From the NCBI GenBank assembly GCA_963820965.1, contig CAWGCC010000007.1, forward strand, positions 1 to 64,000: a DNA stretch of 64,000 nt, in the 5' to 3' direction. The notes under the pieces are model-generated. The model searched no databases. It saw only the letters and a list, made by a program, of their open reading frames with translations, and was not told where the DNA came from. Position 1 is the first letter of the stretch, and the number at the start of each line of letters is the position of its first letter. This document shows positions 34,434-43,107 of the stretch, in pieces. Origin of the DNA: DATEDA01 sp963820965. Its GTDB lineage: Bacteria; Pseudomonadota; Gammaproteobacteria; Burkholderiales; SG8-39. Position numbers and translations under genes: made by a program.

Positions 34434-35543
34434 GTGACCGCGAAACGCGCGTCGGACGCGAACCCGTTCACCGACCGGACGTCGCGGCCCCAGCTCGACG
34501 GGCCGTACGTCCGCGAGGAGCTCGCGCTCGCGTTCCGCAACTCGGGCCTGCCGCTCGAGGCGTTGCGCTACGACGTGACGCCGGCGGGTCTCCACTACAC
34601 GCTCAGCCACTTCGACCTCCCCCGGCTTGACGAACGTACGTTCCGGCTGCAGATCGGCGGGCGGGTTGCGCGGCCGCTCTCGCTGACCCTGGCGGAGCTG
34701 CGCGACATGCCGCAGACGACGCTCCGCGTCACGCTGGAATGCGCGGGCAACGGCCGCGGTCTGATGGCGCCGCGCTACCCGAGCATGCCGTGGCTCCACG
34801 ACGGCGTCGGCACGGCGGAATGGACCGGCGTCCCGCTTCGCCTGGTGCTCGAGCGCGCGTGGCTCGCGGCCGATGCGCTCGAGATCGCCTTCATCGGCGC
34901 CGACCGCGGGTTCGACCGGTGCGTCGAGCACGACTACGGACGCAGCCTGAAACAGGCCCAGGCGCGGTCCGATGACGTGCTGCTCGCGCACGCGATGAAC
35001 GGGGCGCCGCTCCTGCCCCAGCACGGCGCGCCGCTGCGGCTCGTCGTGCCCGGCTGGTTCGGCATGGCGAGCGTGAAGTGGCTGGTGCGGATCGTGGCGC
35101 TCGATCGCCCATACGACGGCTTCCAGCAGGCGGTGGGCTATCACTATCGCAAGTTCCACGGCGAAACGGGCGTGCCGATCACGCACGCGAAGGTGAAATC
35201 GCTGCTGGCACCGCCCGGAATTCCGGACTGGTACACGCGGCGGCGGCTGGTCGACCGCGGGCCCGTCGTGCTCGAAGGGCGTGCCTGGTCGGGCGCAGGC
35301 TCTGCCGCCACCCGGGTCGAGCTGGCGGTCGACGGCGAATGGCGCGATGCCGCAGTCGAGGCGCAGTCGCACCGCTACGCCTGGCAGCGCTGGACCTGCG
35401 TATGGGAGGCGACGCCGGGCGAGCACGAGCTCGCCTGCCGCGCGACCGACGCTGCCGGCATGACGCAGCCGCTCGAGCCGGAGTGGAATACGAACGGCAT
35501 GGGCAACAACGCCGTGCAGCGGGTGCAGGTCACGGTCCGCTGA
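34434..35543 (+). CDS. Sulfite-oxidase-like molybdopterin-dependent oxidoreductase
   Basis: 369 residues from GTG 34434. The molybdopterin domain (about 55-245) contains the Mo-ligand cysteine C103 in TLECAGNGRG, then WTGVPLRLVLERA and LPQHGAPLRLVVPGWFGMAS, diagnostic of the sulfite oxidase/SoxC family. The C-terminal Mo-co dimerisation domain (about 260-369) ends EPEWNTNGMGNNAVQRVQV. I see no twin-arginine or other signal peptide, so the enzyme may be cytoplasmic, unusual for bacterial SorA/SoxC types. It directly follows the SuyAB-like genes, and oxidation of released sulfite to sulfate would make chemical sense. Intact frame. Confidence 0.85.
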   Translation: MTAKRASDANPFTDRTSRPQLDGPYVREELALAFRNSGLPLEALRYDVTPAGLHYTLSHFDLPRLDERTFRLQIGGRVARPLSLTLAELRDMPQTTLRVTLECAGNGRGLMAPRYPSMPWLHDGVGTAEWTGVPLRLVLERAWLAADALEIAFIGADRGFDRCVEHDYGRSLKQAQARSDDVLLAHAMNGAPLLPQHGAPLRLVVPGWFGMASVKWLVRIVALDRPYDGFQQAVGYHYRKFHGETGVPITHAKVKSLLAPPGIPDWYTRRRLVDRGPVVLEGRAWSGAGSAATRVELAVDGEWRDAAVEAQSHRYAWQRWTCVWEATPGEHELACRATDAAGMTQPLEPEWNTNGMGNNAVQRVQVTVR

Positions 35544-35676
35544 GCGCCGAGCGGAATTTGGCGCAAGAGATGCCGCGCATCGCGTTGCACGAGCTCGCCG
35601 CACTCGCTGCCCGGGCGCTCGTCGCCGCGGTCGGCCTCGCCTTCCCGGCCTGCGCGCTCGCCGGAGAATCGGCGAG

Positions 35677-36391
35677 ATGAGCACACTGGCCGTCGACGTC
35701 TGGCGCGGCGCGGAAGAAGGGCGCTATCAGCGCTTCGAAGTGCCGCGCGAGGCGAACCAGACGGTGCTGGACGTCGTCACCTACATCCAGCGCCGGCTCG
35801 ATCCGACCCTCGCCTACCGCTTCGCCTGCCGCGTCGGGATGTGCGGCTCGTGCGCGATGACGGTGAACGGCGTCGCACGCTGGACCTGTCGCACTCACGT
35901 CTCGAAGGTCGTGCGCGCCGGCCGGCTCGAGGTCGGTCCCTTGCGCAACCTCCCGGTGATCAAGGACCTCGCGACCGACATGCGCGAGTTCTTCGACAAG
36001 TGGGCGCGCGCGAAGGGCGAGCTTCGTTCCCACCGCCACCCGCCACGACGATTTCGCGCGCGTGCCGCCCGAGTCGCCGGCGCGGGCCGCGGCGAGCGCG
36101 GGCATCGAGTGCATCGGCTGCGGCGTCTGCTACGCCGCCTGCGACGTCGTGTCGTGGAACCCCGATTACCTCGGCCCCGCGGCGCTCAACCGCGCCTGGA
36201 CGCTGGTGAACGACGTGCGCGACGGCGCCCGGGCCGAGCGGCTGCGGGCGGTCGCGGGCGACGCCGGCTGCCACGCCTGCCACACCCACATGAGCTGCAC
36301 CGAGCGCTGCCCGAAACACCTCTCGCCCACCGCGGCGATCGCGGGCCTGAAGCGCGCGACCGCCGTCGCCGCGCTCAAGGGCGAGCTGTGA
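35677..36391 (+). CDS. frdB: Fumarate reductase/succinate dehydrogenase iron-sulfur subunit (one frameshift)
   Basis: About 238 codons. The N-terminal ferredoxin domain has the [2Fe-2S] ligands in CRVGMCGSCAMTVNG and a later Cys (WTCRTHVSK). The C-terminal domain has ECIGCGVCYAACDV and CHACHTHMSCTERCPKHLSP for the [4Fe-4S] and [3Fe-4S] clusters. The CGSC spacing is closer to FrdB than SdhB. The two domains are in different frames that join near 36025; the span has one extra base. The stop overlaps the next start by four bases (GTGA). The flavoprotein subunit is not adjacent but lies 5 kb downstream at 41389. Confidence 0.88.
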
Positions 36392-36729
36392 GCCCGCGCG
36401 CGGAGACGCGGCTCTGGATCGCGCAACGCGCGAGTGCGCTGGTGCTCGCGCTGTGCGTGCTCGTCCACCTGATCGTGATCGTGTATGCGATGCGCGGCGG
36501 GCTGTCGGCCGCCGAGATCCTGGGCCGCACGCGCGGCAACGCCGGCTGGCTCGCGTTCTACGGCGTGTTCGTGCTCGCTGCCGCCGTGCACGCGCCGATC
36601 GGGTTGCGGACGATCTGCATGGAGTGGCTCGGCTGGCGCGGGCGGTCGCTCTCGATCGCCGTTCATCTCCTCGCAGTGGTGCTTGCTGCGCTCGGGCTGC
36701 GCGCGATATGGGCCGTGTTTTCGCCGTGA
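36388..36729 (+). CDS. Frd/Sdh membrane anchor subunit C
   Basis: 113 residues from GTG 36388. Three hydrophobic helices: ALVLALCVLVHLIVIVYAM, LAFYGVFVLAAAVHAPIGLR and SIAVHLLAVVLAALGLRAIW. Each carries a histidine that could ligate haem b, as in fumarate reductase and succinate dehydrogenase anchors. It follows the iron-sulfur subunit with a four-base overlap, and its 3' end overlaps the next gene by 22 bases. It would bind quinone and fix the catalytic subunits to the inner membrane. Too divergent to say whether it belongs to the SdhC or FrdC subtype. Confidence 0.78.
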   Translation: MSPRAETRLWIAQRASALVLALCVLVHLIVIVYAMRGGLSAAEILGRTRGNAGWLAFYGVFVLAAAVHAPIGLRTICMEWLGWRGRSLSIAVHLLAVVLAALGLRAIWAVFSP

Positions 36730-37070
36730 GGAACGACTTCCGCGCGCGCAGTCACCCGGCCTGGTGGGCGTTTCTCGTCCACCGGCTGTCGGGGCTCGCG
36801 CTCGCCATGTTCCTGCCGTTCCACTTCTGGGCGCTCGGCCAGGCGCTCGCCGGCGAAGCCGCGCTCGACGGCTTCCTCCGGTGGGCCGAGCAGCCGCTCG
36901 TCAAGGCGGCCGAATGGGGGCTCGTCGTTCTCCTTGCCGCCCATCTCGCCGGTGGCCTGAGGGTCCTGGCGCTGGAGTTCCTGCCGTGGCGCGACTGGCA
37001 GAAGTCGCTCCTCGCGGCCGCGGCGGGGCTCACCATCGTCGCCGGCCTCGCCCTGGCGCTCGCGCTTTGA
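36708..37070 (+). CDS. Frd/Sdh membrane anchor subunit D
   Basis: 120 residues, ATG 36708 (22 bases inside the previous gene). Helix one has the family motif HRLSGLALAMFLPFHFWALG with two histidines. Helix two is GLVVLLAAHLAGGLRVLALE with another, and helix three a hydrophobic tail. This is the SdhC-type HR-x-SG signature, so the complex has two anchor proteins as in four-subunit Sdh/Frd. It is followed 32 bases later by the Bug receptor gene, with which it is probably co-transcribed. Assignment of haem ligands is inference. Confidence 0.78.
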   Translation: MGRVFAVRNDFRARSHPAWWAFLVHRLSGLALAMFLPFHFWALGQALAGEAALDGFLRWAEQPLVKAAEWGLVVLLAAHLAGGLRVLALEFLPWRDWQKSLLAAAAGLTIVAGLALALAL

Positions 37071-37102
37071 GCGAGAATCGCCGCTCGACCCTCGGAGGGG
37101 CA

Positions 37103-38077
37103 ATGAGAATTCTCGTGCTCGGACTCGCCCGTGCGCTCGCCGCCGGGCTCCTGATCGCACCGCTCGTTGCGGCGGCGCAAGGCTACCCGGCGAAGCCGGT
37201 GCGCTTCATCGTGCCGTTCCCGCCCGGCGGGGCGACCGACATTTCGGCGCGGATCGTCGGGCAGAAGCTCGCCGAGATGTGGGGCCAGACCGTGGTGATC
37301 GAGAACCGCGGCGGCGCGGGCGGCAACGTCGGGGCGGCGGAAGCCGCGAAAGCGGTGCCCGACGGCTACACGCTGTTCTTCCCTTCCGGCTCCGTGATGA
37401 CGGCGAACGAGCACATCTACGCCAACATGAACGTGCGCCCGGAGCGGGATTTCATCCCGGTCACGAACGTGGTCCGCGGCGCGCAGGTGGTGGCGGTGCC
37501 CGCGAACTCGCCGTACCGGACGCTCAAGGACCTGATCGCAGCGGCGAGGGCGAATCCCGGCAAGCTCAACTACGGGCACGCCGGCATCGGCAGCCAGACG
37601 CATCTCGCGGCCGAAAACTTCCTGCTCGCCGCCGGCATCGAGATTCAGAACGTGCCGTACAAGGGCGAGGGTCCGGCGGTCGCGGATCTCGTCGCCGGGC
37701 AGCTCACGATGGCGACGCCGAACGTTGCCGCGGCGATCAGCTTCATCAACGGCGGCAAGCTCCGCGCGCTCGGGGTGACGAGCAGGGAGCGCGCATCGCA
37801 GCTGCGCGACGTGCCCGCGGTCGGCGAGACGCTCTCCGGCTTCGAGAACTACGGCTGGTTCGGCCTCGTCGCGCCGACCGGTACGCCGAAAGAGGTCGTC
37901 GACAAGGTCTACCGCGACACCGTGAAGGCGCTCGACTCGACCGAGATGCGCGCGCGATTCTTCGTGCAGGGGCTCGAGCCGGTCGGGAACACGCCCGAGG
38001 AGTTCGCTCGCGCGATGCGGACCGAGCGCGCGCTCTGGCAGAAGGTCGTGCGCGAGCGCAGGATCAGGGCGAACTGA
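37103..38077 (+). CDS. Bug/TctC-family periplasmic solute-binding receptor
   Basis: 324 residues, GGAGGGG just upstream of ATG 37103. A signal peptide (ALAAGLLIAPLVAAAQG) precedes the classic Bug opening YPAKPVRFIVPFPPGGATD, then VVIENRGGAGGNVGA, ADGYT-like PDGYTLFFPSG and YGHAGIGSQTHLAAENF. These are the domains that trap carboxylated ligands in tripartite tricarboxylate transport or sensing. No TctA/TctB permease genes are nearby, so it is an orphan receptor. Its stop overlaps the next start (ATGA), which places it in the same operon as the tartrate-dehydratase-like gene. The ligand is thus probably a hydroxy-dicarboxylate or related acid. Confidence 0.9.
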   Translation: MRILVLGLARALAAGLLIAPLVAAAQGYPAKPVRFIVPFPPGGATDISARIVGQKLAEMWGQTVVIENRGGAGGNVGAAEAAKAVPDGYTLFFPSGSVMTANEHIYANMNVRPERDFIPVTNVVRGAQVVAVPANSPYRTLKDLIAAARANPGKLNYGHAGIGSQTHLAAENFLLAAGIEIQNVPYKGEGPAVADLVAGQLTMATPNVAAAISFINGGKLRALGVTSRERASQLRDVPAVGETLSGFENYGWFGLVAPTGTPKEVVDKVYRDTVKALDSTEMRARFFVQGLEPVGNTPEEFARAMRTERALWQKVVRERRIRAN

Positions 38078-38955
38078 TGCTCCGCGTCGAGCCCGGGGCG
38101 ATCGAGGAGGCGGCGAAGGCGCTCTACATCCGCGCGCTGAAGCTGCTGCCGCCCGACGTGAAGGCGGGCTTCGACGCTTTGACCGCACGCGAGACCGACG
38201 CGCGCGCGCAGGGCATCCTCGGCGTAATGGTGAAGAACATCGCGGTCGCCGAGGCCACCGACAACCTGCTCTGCCAGGACACCGGTATCCCGATCTACAA
38301 CGTCACCATCGGCCGCGATGTCGTGGTCGACGGCGCCGCGCTGAAGGTGGCGATCCGCAGCGGGTGCGAAGGCGCAACGCGCGAGTTCTCGCTGCGCTCG
38401 TCGGTCGTGCATCCGATGACGCGCCGGAACGAGCACACTTCCTGCGGCCGCGGCGTGCCGGTGATCCATGTCGACTTCTCCGACGAGCCCGATACGCTTT
38501 CGATCGAGATGATCCCGAAGGGCTCGGGCTCGGAGAACAACTCCTGGCTGAAGATGGCGATCCCGGCGGACGGCGTCGGTGCGATCAAGGCGTTCGTCGT
38601 CGACTGCGTGCTCGAAGCGGGCGGCAAGACCTGCCCGCCGACGATCGTCGGCGTGGGCGTCGGCGGCACGGCCGACCTCTGCGTGCATCTCGCGAAGCTC
38701 GCGGGGACGCGGCCGCTCGGCTCGCGCTGCGAAGACCCGGAAGGCGCGAAGCTCGAGGACGAGCTGACACCCGCGGTGAATCAGCTCGGCGTCGGCCCGC
38801 AGGGGCTCGGCGGCGATTCGACCGCGTTCGCGGTGCACGTGGAGACGGCGGCGACCCACATCACGATGAACCCGGTGGCGGTGAACATGCAGTGCCACTC
38901 CGCACGCCGCGCCCGGGCGACGTTCACGCCCTCCGGCGTCGAATACGGCTTCTAG
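38077..38955 (+). CDS. ttdA: L(+)-tartrate dehydratase / class I fumarate hydratase alpha subunit
   Basis: 292 residues. The alpha-domain hallmarks are LLCQDTGIPIYNVTIG (first cluster cysteine), TRRNEHTSCGRGVPVIHVDF, IPKGSGSENNSW and GVGVGGTADLCVHLAKL. They supply the three Cys ligands of an oxygen-sensitive [4Fe-4S] hydro-lyase. Two-subunit enzymes of this kind dehydrate tartrate to oxaloacetate or interconvert fumarate and malate; sequence alone does not decide. The gene overlaps the Bug receptor stop (ATGA). The beta subunit lies 1.8 kb downstream, separated by a beta-propeller gene and an inverted SnoaL-like gene, an unusual split. Intact frame. Confidence 0.88.
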   Translation: MLRVEPGAIEEAAKALYIRALKLLPPDVKAGFDALTARETDARAQGILGVMVKNIAVAEATDNLLCQDTGIPIYNVTIGRDVVVDGAALKVAIRSGCEGATREFSLRSSVVHPMTRRNEHTSCGRGVPVIHVDFSDEPDTLSIEMIPKGSGSENNSWLKMAIPADGVGAIKAFVVDCVLEAGGKTCPPTIVGVGVGGTADLCVHLAKLAGTRPLGSRCEDPEGAKLEDELTPAVNQLGVGPQGLGGDSTAFAVHVETAATHITMNPVAVNMQCHSARRARATFTPSGVEYGF

Positions 38956-39174
38956 GGCGTCTGCACATCCCCCCGACTCGCCCGCCGGTCGCGCGCGGCG
39001 ATCACGCTGCAAGAGATTGAACGGGCGGCGGAATCAGTCGAAGCCTGCCGGGAACGAGCACGTCGTGGGGCGTAGATTGCAGTGCCGCAATCTTGTCCGC
39101 GCACGATCGGCTTGACACGCGCGCCGGCGCGTCCCAAGAATGTGCGCGCGGCCCGTTCTCTAAGGGAGGAGAAG

Positions 39175-40251
39175 ATGAAGAAGCTGCTCAACGTCGCATG
39201 CGGCGCGGCATGGCTCGCCGGCGTCGCGAGCATTGCGCTCGCAGACGGCGACCGCGTAGTCGACAGGGATGCGGTCCACCGATTCACGACGCTCCCCAAC
39301 GGCGTCCGCTTTCCGGAGGGAATCACTGCCGACCGGGAGAGCGGCGAGGTGTACGTTGGCACGTTCGATTTCGGGCCGAACGCGAACAAGCTCCTCCGCT
39401 TCGGCCGGCATGGGCAGCTCATCGCCCAGGTCGATTTCGGCGCCGAGCCGCTCCTCGGGCTCGCGCTCGACCGCCGCCACGAGAAGGTGTACATCGCGAA
39501 CTTCGGCGGATCGAAGGTCCAGCGCATCAACGCGGCGTTTCACGCCAAGACGCCGGTCGAAGACGTGGCGATCATGCCGGTGATCGGCGCGCCTGGAGAG
39601 CGGACCGAGGGGAACCCGGACGGCAGCTCGGACACGATAACGTTCGGATCGAACGGCAAGTCGGCGCCCAACGCGATGGTGTTCGACCGCCGCGGGAACC
39701 TCTACGTCTCCGACTCGTTTCAGGGCGCGATCTTCCGCATCGACAACGCGGCACACTGCACGACGCCGTGCAAGGTGGAGCTCGTGATCCAGGATCCGCT
39801 CCTTGCGACCGCGGGCTTTCCGCCGTTCGGCGCGAACGGCCTCGCGCTCGACCGCCACGAAACTGCGCTGTTCGTCGCGAATACCGGCGACGACCGGGTC
39901 CTCAAGCTCGATCTCGATACCAAGGCCCTCGCCGTGCTCGCGGAGAGCATCAACGGCGCCGACGGGATTGCGTTCGACCGGCACGGACGGCTTTGGGTCG
40001 TGGAGAACCAGGGCGACCAGATCGTCGGCCTCAACGCGAAGGGCCGCGTGATCGCCCGGCTCGGAGAGTTCAAAGGCATCGACCGCGGCGGCGCACCGGA
40101 GGGGTTGCTGTTCCCGGCCAGCTTGGTCATCGTCGGCCACGAGGTGTTCGTGACGAACCTGGCGCTTCCTCTTACGCCCGCGACGGGCGACGAGCCGGAA
40201 GAGGACGTCAAGCGCTGGACGATCTCGCGCATCAGGTTGCCGGAGCGCTAG
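39175..40251 (+). CDS. Secreted SMP-30/NHL-like beta-propeller protein
   Basis: 358 residues with AAGGGAGGAG before ATG 39175. A signal peptide ends near ALA-DGD. The mature part is a repeat-rich beta-propeller: FPEGITADRESGEVYVGTFD, LGLALDRRHEKVYIANFGG, APNAMVFDRRGNLYVSDSFQ, GLALDRHETALFVANTGDDR and GIAFDRHGRLWVVENQGDQ, five of the expected six blades. SMP-30-type proteins include gluconolactonases, while NHL-like ones only bind ligands. Metal-binding residues cannot be assigned with confidence. Its position between dehydratase subunits suggests a periplasmic lactonase or binding role for the same substrate; that is inference. Confidence 0.8.
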   Translation: MKKLLNVACGAAWLAGVASIALADGDRVVDRDAVHRFTTLPNGVRFPEGITADRESGEVYVGTFDFGPNANKLLRFGRHGQLIAQVDFGAEPLLGLALDRRHEKVYIANFGGSKVQRINAAFHAKTPVEDVAIMPVIGAPGERTEGNPDGSSDTITFGSNGKSAPNAMVFDRRGNLYVSDSFQGAIFRIDNAAHCTTPCKVELVIQDPLLATAGFPPFGANGLALDRHETALFVANTGDDRVLKLDLDTKALAVLAESINGADGIAFDRHGRLWVVENQGDQIVGLNAKGRVIARLGEFKGIDRGGAPEGLLFPASLVIVGHEVFVTNLALPLTPATGDEPEEDVKRWTISRIRLPER

Positions 40252-40322
40252 CGGCAGCGGCCTGAATCGCCCGCCAGACGCGGAACGGCGGCCGGGTCTC
40301 GGCGCGTCCCGGACGCCTCTGT

Positions 40323-40710
40323 CTAGAACATGGTGTTGCCGTTGGCCGAGCTTTCCGGGATGACCTGCAGGACATCCCAGTGCTCGACGATCCTGCCGTC
40401 GTCGTCGAGCCGGAAGATGTCGATGCCCGCGTAGTCCTGTTCGCCGGGCCACTCCTGGTGGCAATGCAGGACGACGAAGTTCGCCTCGGCGATCGCGCGC
40501 TTGAAGTGGACGCGCTTGCCGGGATACTCGCGCGCCATCCGCTCGAAGTACGCGATGAAGGCGGCCTTGCCGTCGGCGACGTGCGGGTTGTGCTGGATAT
40601 AGCGCTCGCCCGCGTAGCGACGGATCGCCTCCGCCGGCTGGCACTGGTTGAACATGAGGTCGTAGAACGCGATCGACGGTTTGCTTGTTGCGCTCGAGCC
40701 GGGCTTCCAT
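40323..40710 (-). CDS. SnoaL-like (NTF2-fold) protein, one frameshift
   Basis: About 129 codons. From ATG 40710 the text reads MEARLERNKQ. After one extra base near 40670 it continues AFYDLMFNQCQPAEAIRRYA, GERYIQHNPHVADGKAAFIA, then FKRAIAEANFVVLHCHQEWP and DIFRLDDDGRIVEHWDVLQ. This is the SnoaL-like polyketide-cyclase/NTF2 fold with the conserved YIQHNP and DIFRLDD-G-IVEHWD blocks. These stand-alone proteins act as small hydrolases or isomerases of unknown substrate. It is transcribed opposite to its neighbours and breaks the dehydratase operon in two. The span has one extra base, probably an error. Confidence 0.78.
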
Positions 40711-40749
40711 GCGGTGTCCTCCGATCGCCGTGAATGATAATCTTCCCCA

Positions 40750-41362
40750 ATGGTGCACCATGACCTCACGACGCCGGTCACCGAAGCGCAGGCGTGCGCG
40801 CTCCGCGTCGGCGACACGGTGACGCTGAACGGCACGCTGTTCGGCATCCGCGACGCAACGCAGATCCACATGTTCGACCGCGGGCGCGCGCACGCGCTTC
40901 GATCTCGCGGGGCATGCGGTGATCCACACCGCGCCGAACGTCAAGAAGGTTCCCGCCTCGCAGCAGCACCCCGTTGGCTATGCCCCGGTCTGCGTGGGCA
41001 CCACCACCAGCGCGCGCATGGAGCGGTTCTCGCGGCCGCTGATGACCGACTACGGCGTCCGGATCATCATCGGCAAGGGCGGGCTCGGGGCGGAATCCCT
41101 CGCGGCGTTCCGCGATCTCGGCGGCGCGTATCTCGCGATCATCGGCGGGACGGCAGCGCTCGAAACCACCTGGATCGAGGCGATCGAGGACGTCGATCTC
41201 GACGATCTCAATCCGGAGAGCCTGTGGAAGTTCCGCGTGAAGGGCTTCGGCCCGCTGCTCGTGGGAATGGACAGCCGGGGCGGAAGCCTCTACAGCGATG
41301 TTGCCGCGGCGGCGCAGGCGAAACGCGACGCGGTCCTCGCTGGGCTGGGTGTGCGCAAGTGA
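40750..41362 (+). CDS. ttdB: L(+)-tartrate dehydratase / class I fumarate hydratase beta subunit (one frameshift)
   Basis: About 204 codons. The N-terminal part (LRVGDTVTLNGTLFGIRDAT) and the rest (HAVIHTAPNVKK, GYAPVCVGTTTSARME, MTDYGVRIIIGKGGLG, AYLAIIGGTAALETTWIEAI) lie in two frames that join near 40895; one net extra base. The beta subunit provides the swivelling substrate-gating domain; TTSARME and GKGG are typical contact motifs. It pairs with the alpha subunit at 38077. It is followed 26 bp later by the flavoprotein gene, so hydratase and reductase are co-expressed. Probably functional apart from a sequence error. Confidence 0.85.
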
Positions 41363-41388
41363 CGCCCGCGCCGGGGTGACGAGAGCAC

Positions 41389-43107
41389 ATGCAAGAGCTC
41401 AAGACCGATCTCCTGATTCTCGGCTCCGGCGGCGCGGGCCTCTTCGCGGCGCTGCACGCGCACACCGCGAACCCCGAGCTCGACATCGCGATCGCCGTGA
41501 AGGGCCTGCTCGGCAAGTGCGGCTGCACCCGCATGGTCCAGGGCGGATACAACGTGGCGCTCGCCGCCGGCGACTCAGTCGAGCGCCACTTCATGGATAC
41601 GATCGAGGGCGGTGCCTGGCTGCCGCACCAGGAGCTCGCCTGGCGGCTGGTGACCGGCGCGGTCGCGCGCATCCACGAGCTCGAGAACGAGCTCGGCTGC
41701 TTCTTCGACCGCAATCCCGACGGCACGATCCACCAGAAGGCCTTCGCCGGCCAGACCTTCGACCGGACGGTGCACAAGGGCGACCTCACGGGGATCGAGA
41801 TTATCAACCGCCTCGCCGAGCAGACGTGGGCGCGGGGGATCCGGCGGCTCGAGGAACATCGCGCGATCGAGCTCGTGCGCTCGCGCGACGGCGATCGCAT
41901 CGCCGGTGTCCTGCTGCTCGACATGCGCACCGGCGAGTTCGTCCTCGCGCGGGCTCGTGCCGTGGTGCTCGCGACCGGCGGCGGTCCGACGATGTACAAG
42001 TACCACACGCCCTCCGGTGACAAGTCTTGCGACGGGCTTGCGATGGCGCTGCGCGCGGGGCTGCCGCTCCGCGACATGGAGATGGTGCAGTTTCATCCCA
42101 CGGGGTTGCTCGCCGGCCCGCACACGCGCATGACCGGTACGGTCCTCGAAGAAGGGCTGCGCGGCGCTGGCGGCTACCTGCTCGACGGGGCCGGCGAGCG
42201 GTTCATGACCCGCTACGACCCGCGCGGCGAGCGGGCGACGCGGGATATCGTGTCGCGAGCGATGCTCACGGAAATGCGCAAGGGCAACACCACGCCGCAC
42301 GGCGGGCTCTACATCGCCATGGGGCACCTCGGCCCGGAGAACGTGCGGGCGCAGTTCAAGGGCATGGTGGAACGCTGCGCCGACTGCGGGTTCGATCTCG
42401 CCGGCGGACGCGTCGAGGTGGTGCCGACCGCGCACTACATGATGGGCGGCGTGGAGTTCGCGGTCGACTGCACCACCGGGCTCGAGGGGCTCTTCGCCGC
42501 GGGCGAGGACACCGGCGGAGTCCATGGCGCGAACCGGCTCGGCGGCAACGGCGTCGCGAACTCTACCGTCTTCGGCGGGATCGCGGGTGAGTCCGCCGCC
42601 GACTGGCTCGCCCGCCACGGCGATTTCGCGGCACCCGACGCGCGGGCGATCGAGCGCGGCCGCGACGCGACGATCCATCCGTTCGGCGAGCAGCGGGGCG
42701 ATCTGAACCCGATCCGCGAGGGGCTCCACGAGCTGATGTGGAACGACGTCGGCATCCTTCGCGACGGCGCCGGCCTGCGACGGGCGCTCGGGCAGCTCGA
42801 TGAGCTGCGTGCGCGACTCGCGCGAACCGGCCTGGAAGACGTCTCGCGGGCGTTCAACCTGACGTGGCACGACTGGCTGAACCTGGACAGCCTGCTCGCG
42901 GTCAGCAAGGCGATCGCGCAGGCTGCGCTTGCGCGCGAAGATTCGTGCGGTGCGCATTACCGCGAGGACTTCGCGAGGGTCGCCGATCCCGCAGGCGCGG
43001 CCTTCACGCGCCTCCGCGCGCGCGGCGACGGCTTCGCGGTCGAGTTCGCGCCGGTCGAGTTCACGCGCGTGCGGCCGGGAGAGAGCCTGCTAAAGGAAGC
43101 GGCGTGA
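41389..43107 (+). CDS. Fumarate reductase/succinate dehydrogenase-like flavoprotein subunit
   Basis: 572 residues. FAD-binding LLILGSGGAGLFAALHA at the start, RAVVLATGGG, MEMVQFHPTGL, GGYLLDGAGERFM, ATRDIVSRAM and HYMMGGVEFAV with VHGANRLGGNGVANSTVFGG near the end: all blocks of FrdA/SdhA. Where those enzymes have the FAD-linking histidine (S-H-T-V...QGG), this protein reads GCTRMVQGG, with Cys46 at the His position, so FAD is probably held non-covalently. By E. coli FrdA mutant knowledge, such enzymes can reduce fumarate but oxidise succinate poorly. The iron-sulfur and anchor subunits are at 35677-37070. Overlaps the next gene by four bases. Confidence 0.88.
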   Translation: MQELKTDLLILGSGGAGLFAALHAHTANPELDIAIAVKGLLGKCGCTRMVQGGYNVALAAGDSVERHFMDTIEGGAWLPHQELAWRLVTGAVARIHELENELGCFFDRNPDGTIHQKAFAGQTFDRTVHKGDLTGIEIINRLAEQTWARGIRRLEEHRAIELVRSRDGDRIAGVLLLDMRTGEFVLARARAVVLATGGGPTMYKYHTPSGDKSCDGLAMALRAGLPLRDMEMVQFHPTGLLAGPHTRMTGTVLEEGLRGAGGYLLDGAGERFMTRYDPRGERATRDIVSRAMLTEMRKGNTTPHGGLYIAMGHLGPENVRAQFKGMVERCADCGFDLAGGRVEVVPTAHYMMGGVEFAVDCTTGLEGLFAAGEDTGGVHGANRLGGNGVANSTVFGGIAGESAADWLARHGDFAAPDARAIERGRDATIHPFGEQRGDLNPIREGLHELMWNDVGILRDGAGLRRALGQLDELRARLARTGLEDVSRAFNLTWHDWLNLDSLLAVSKAIAQAALAREDSCGAHYREDFARVADPAGAAFTRLRARGDGFAVEFAPVEFTRVRPGESLLKEAA

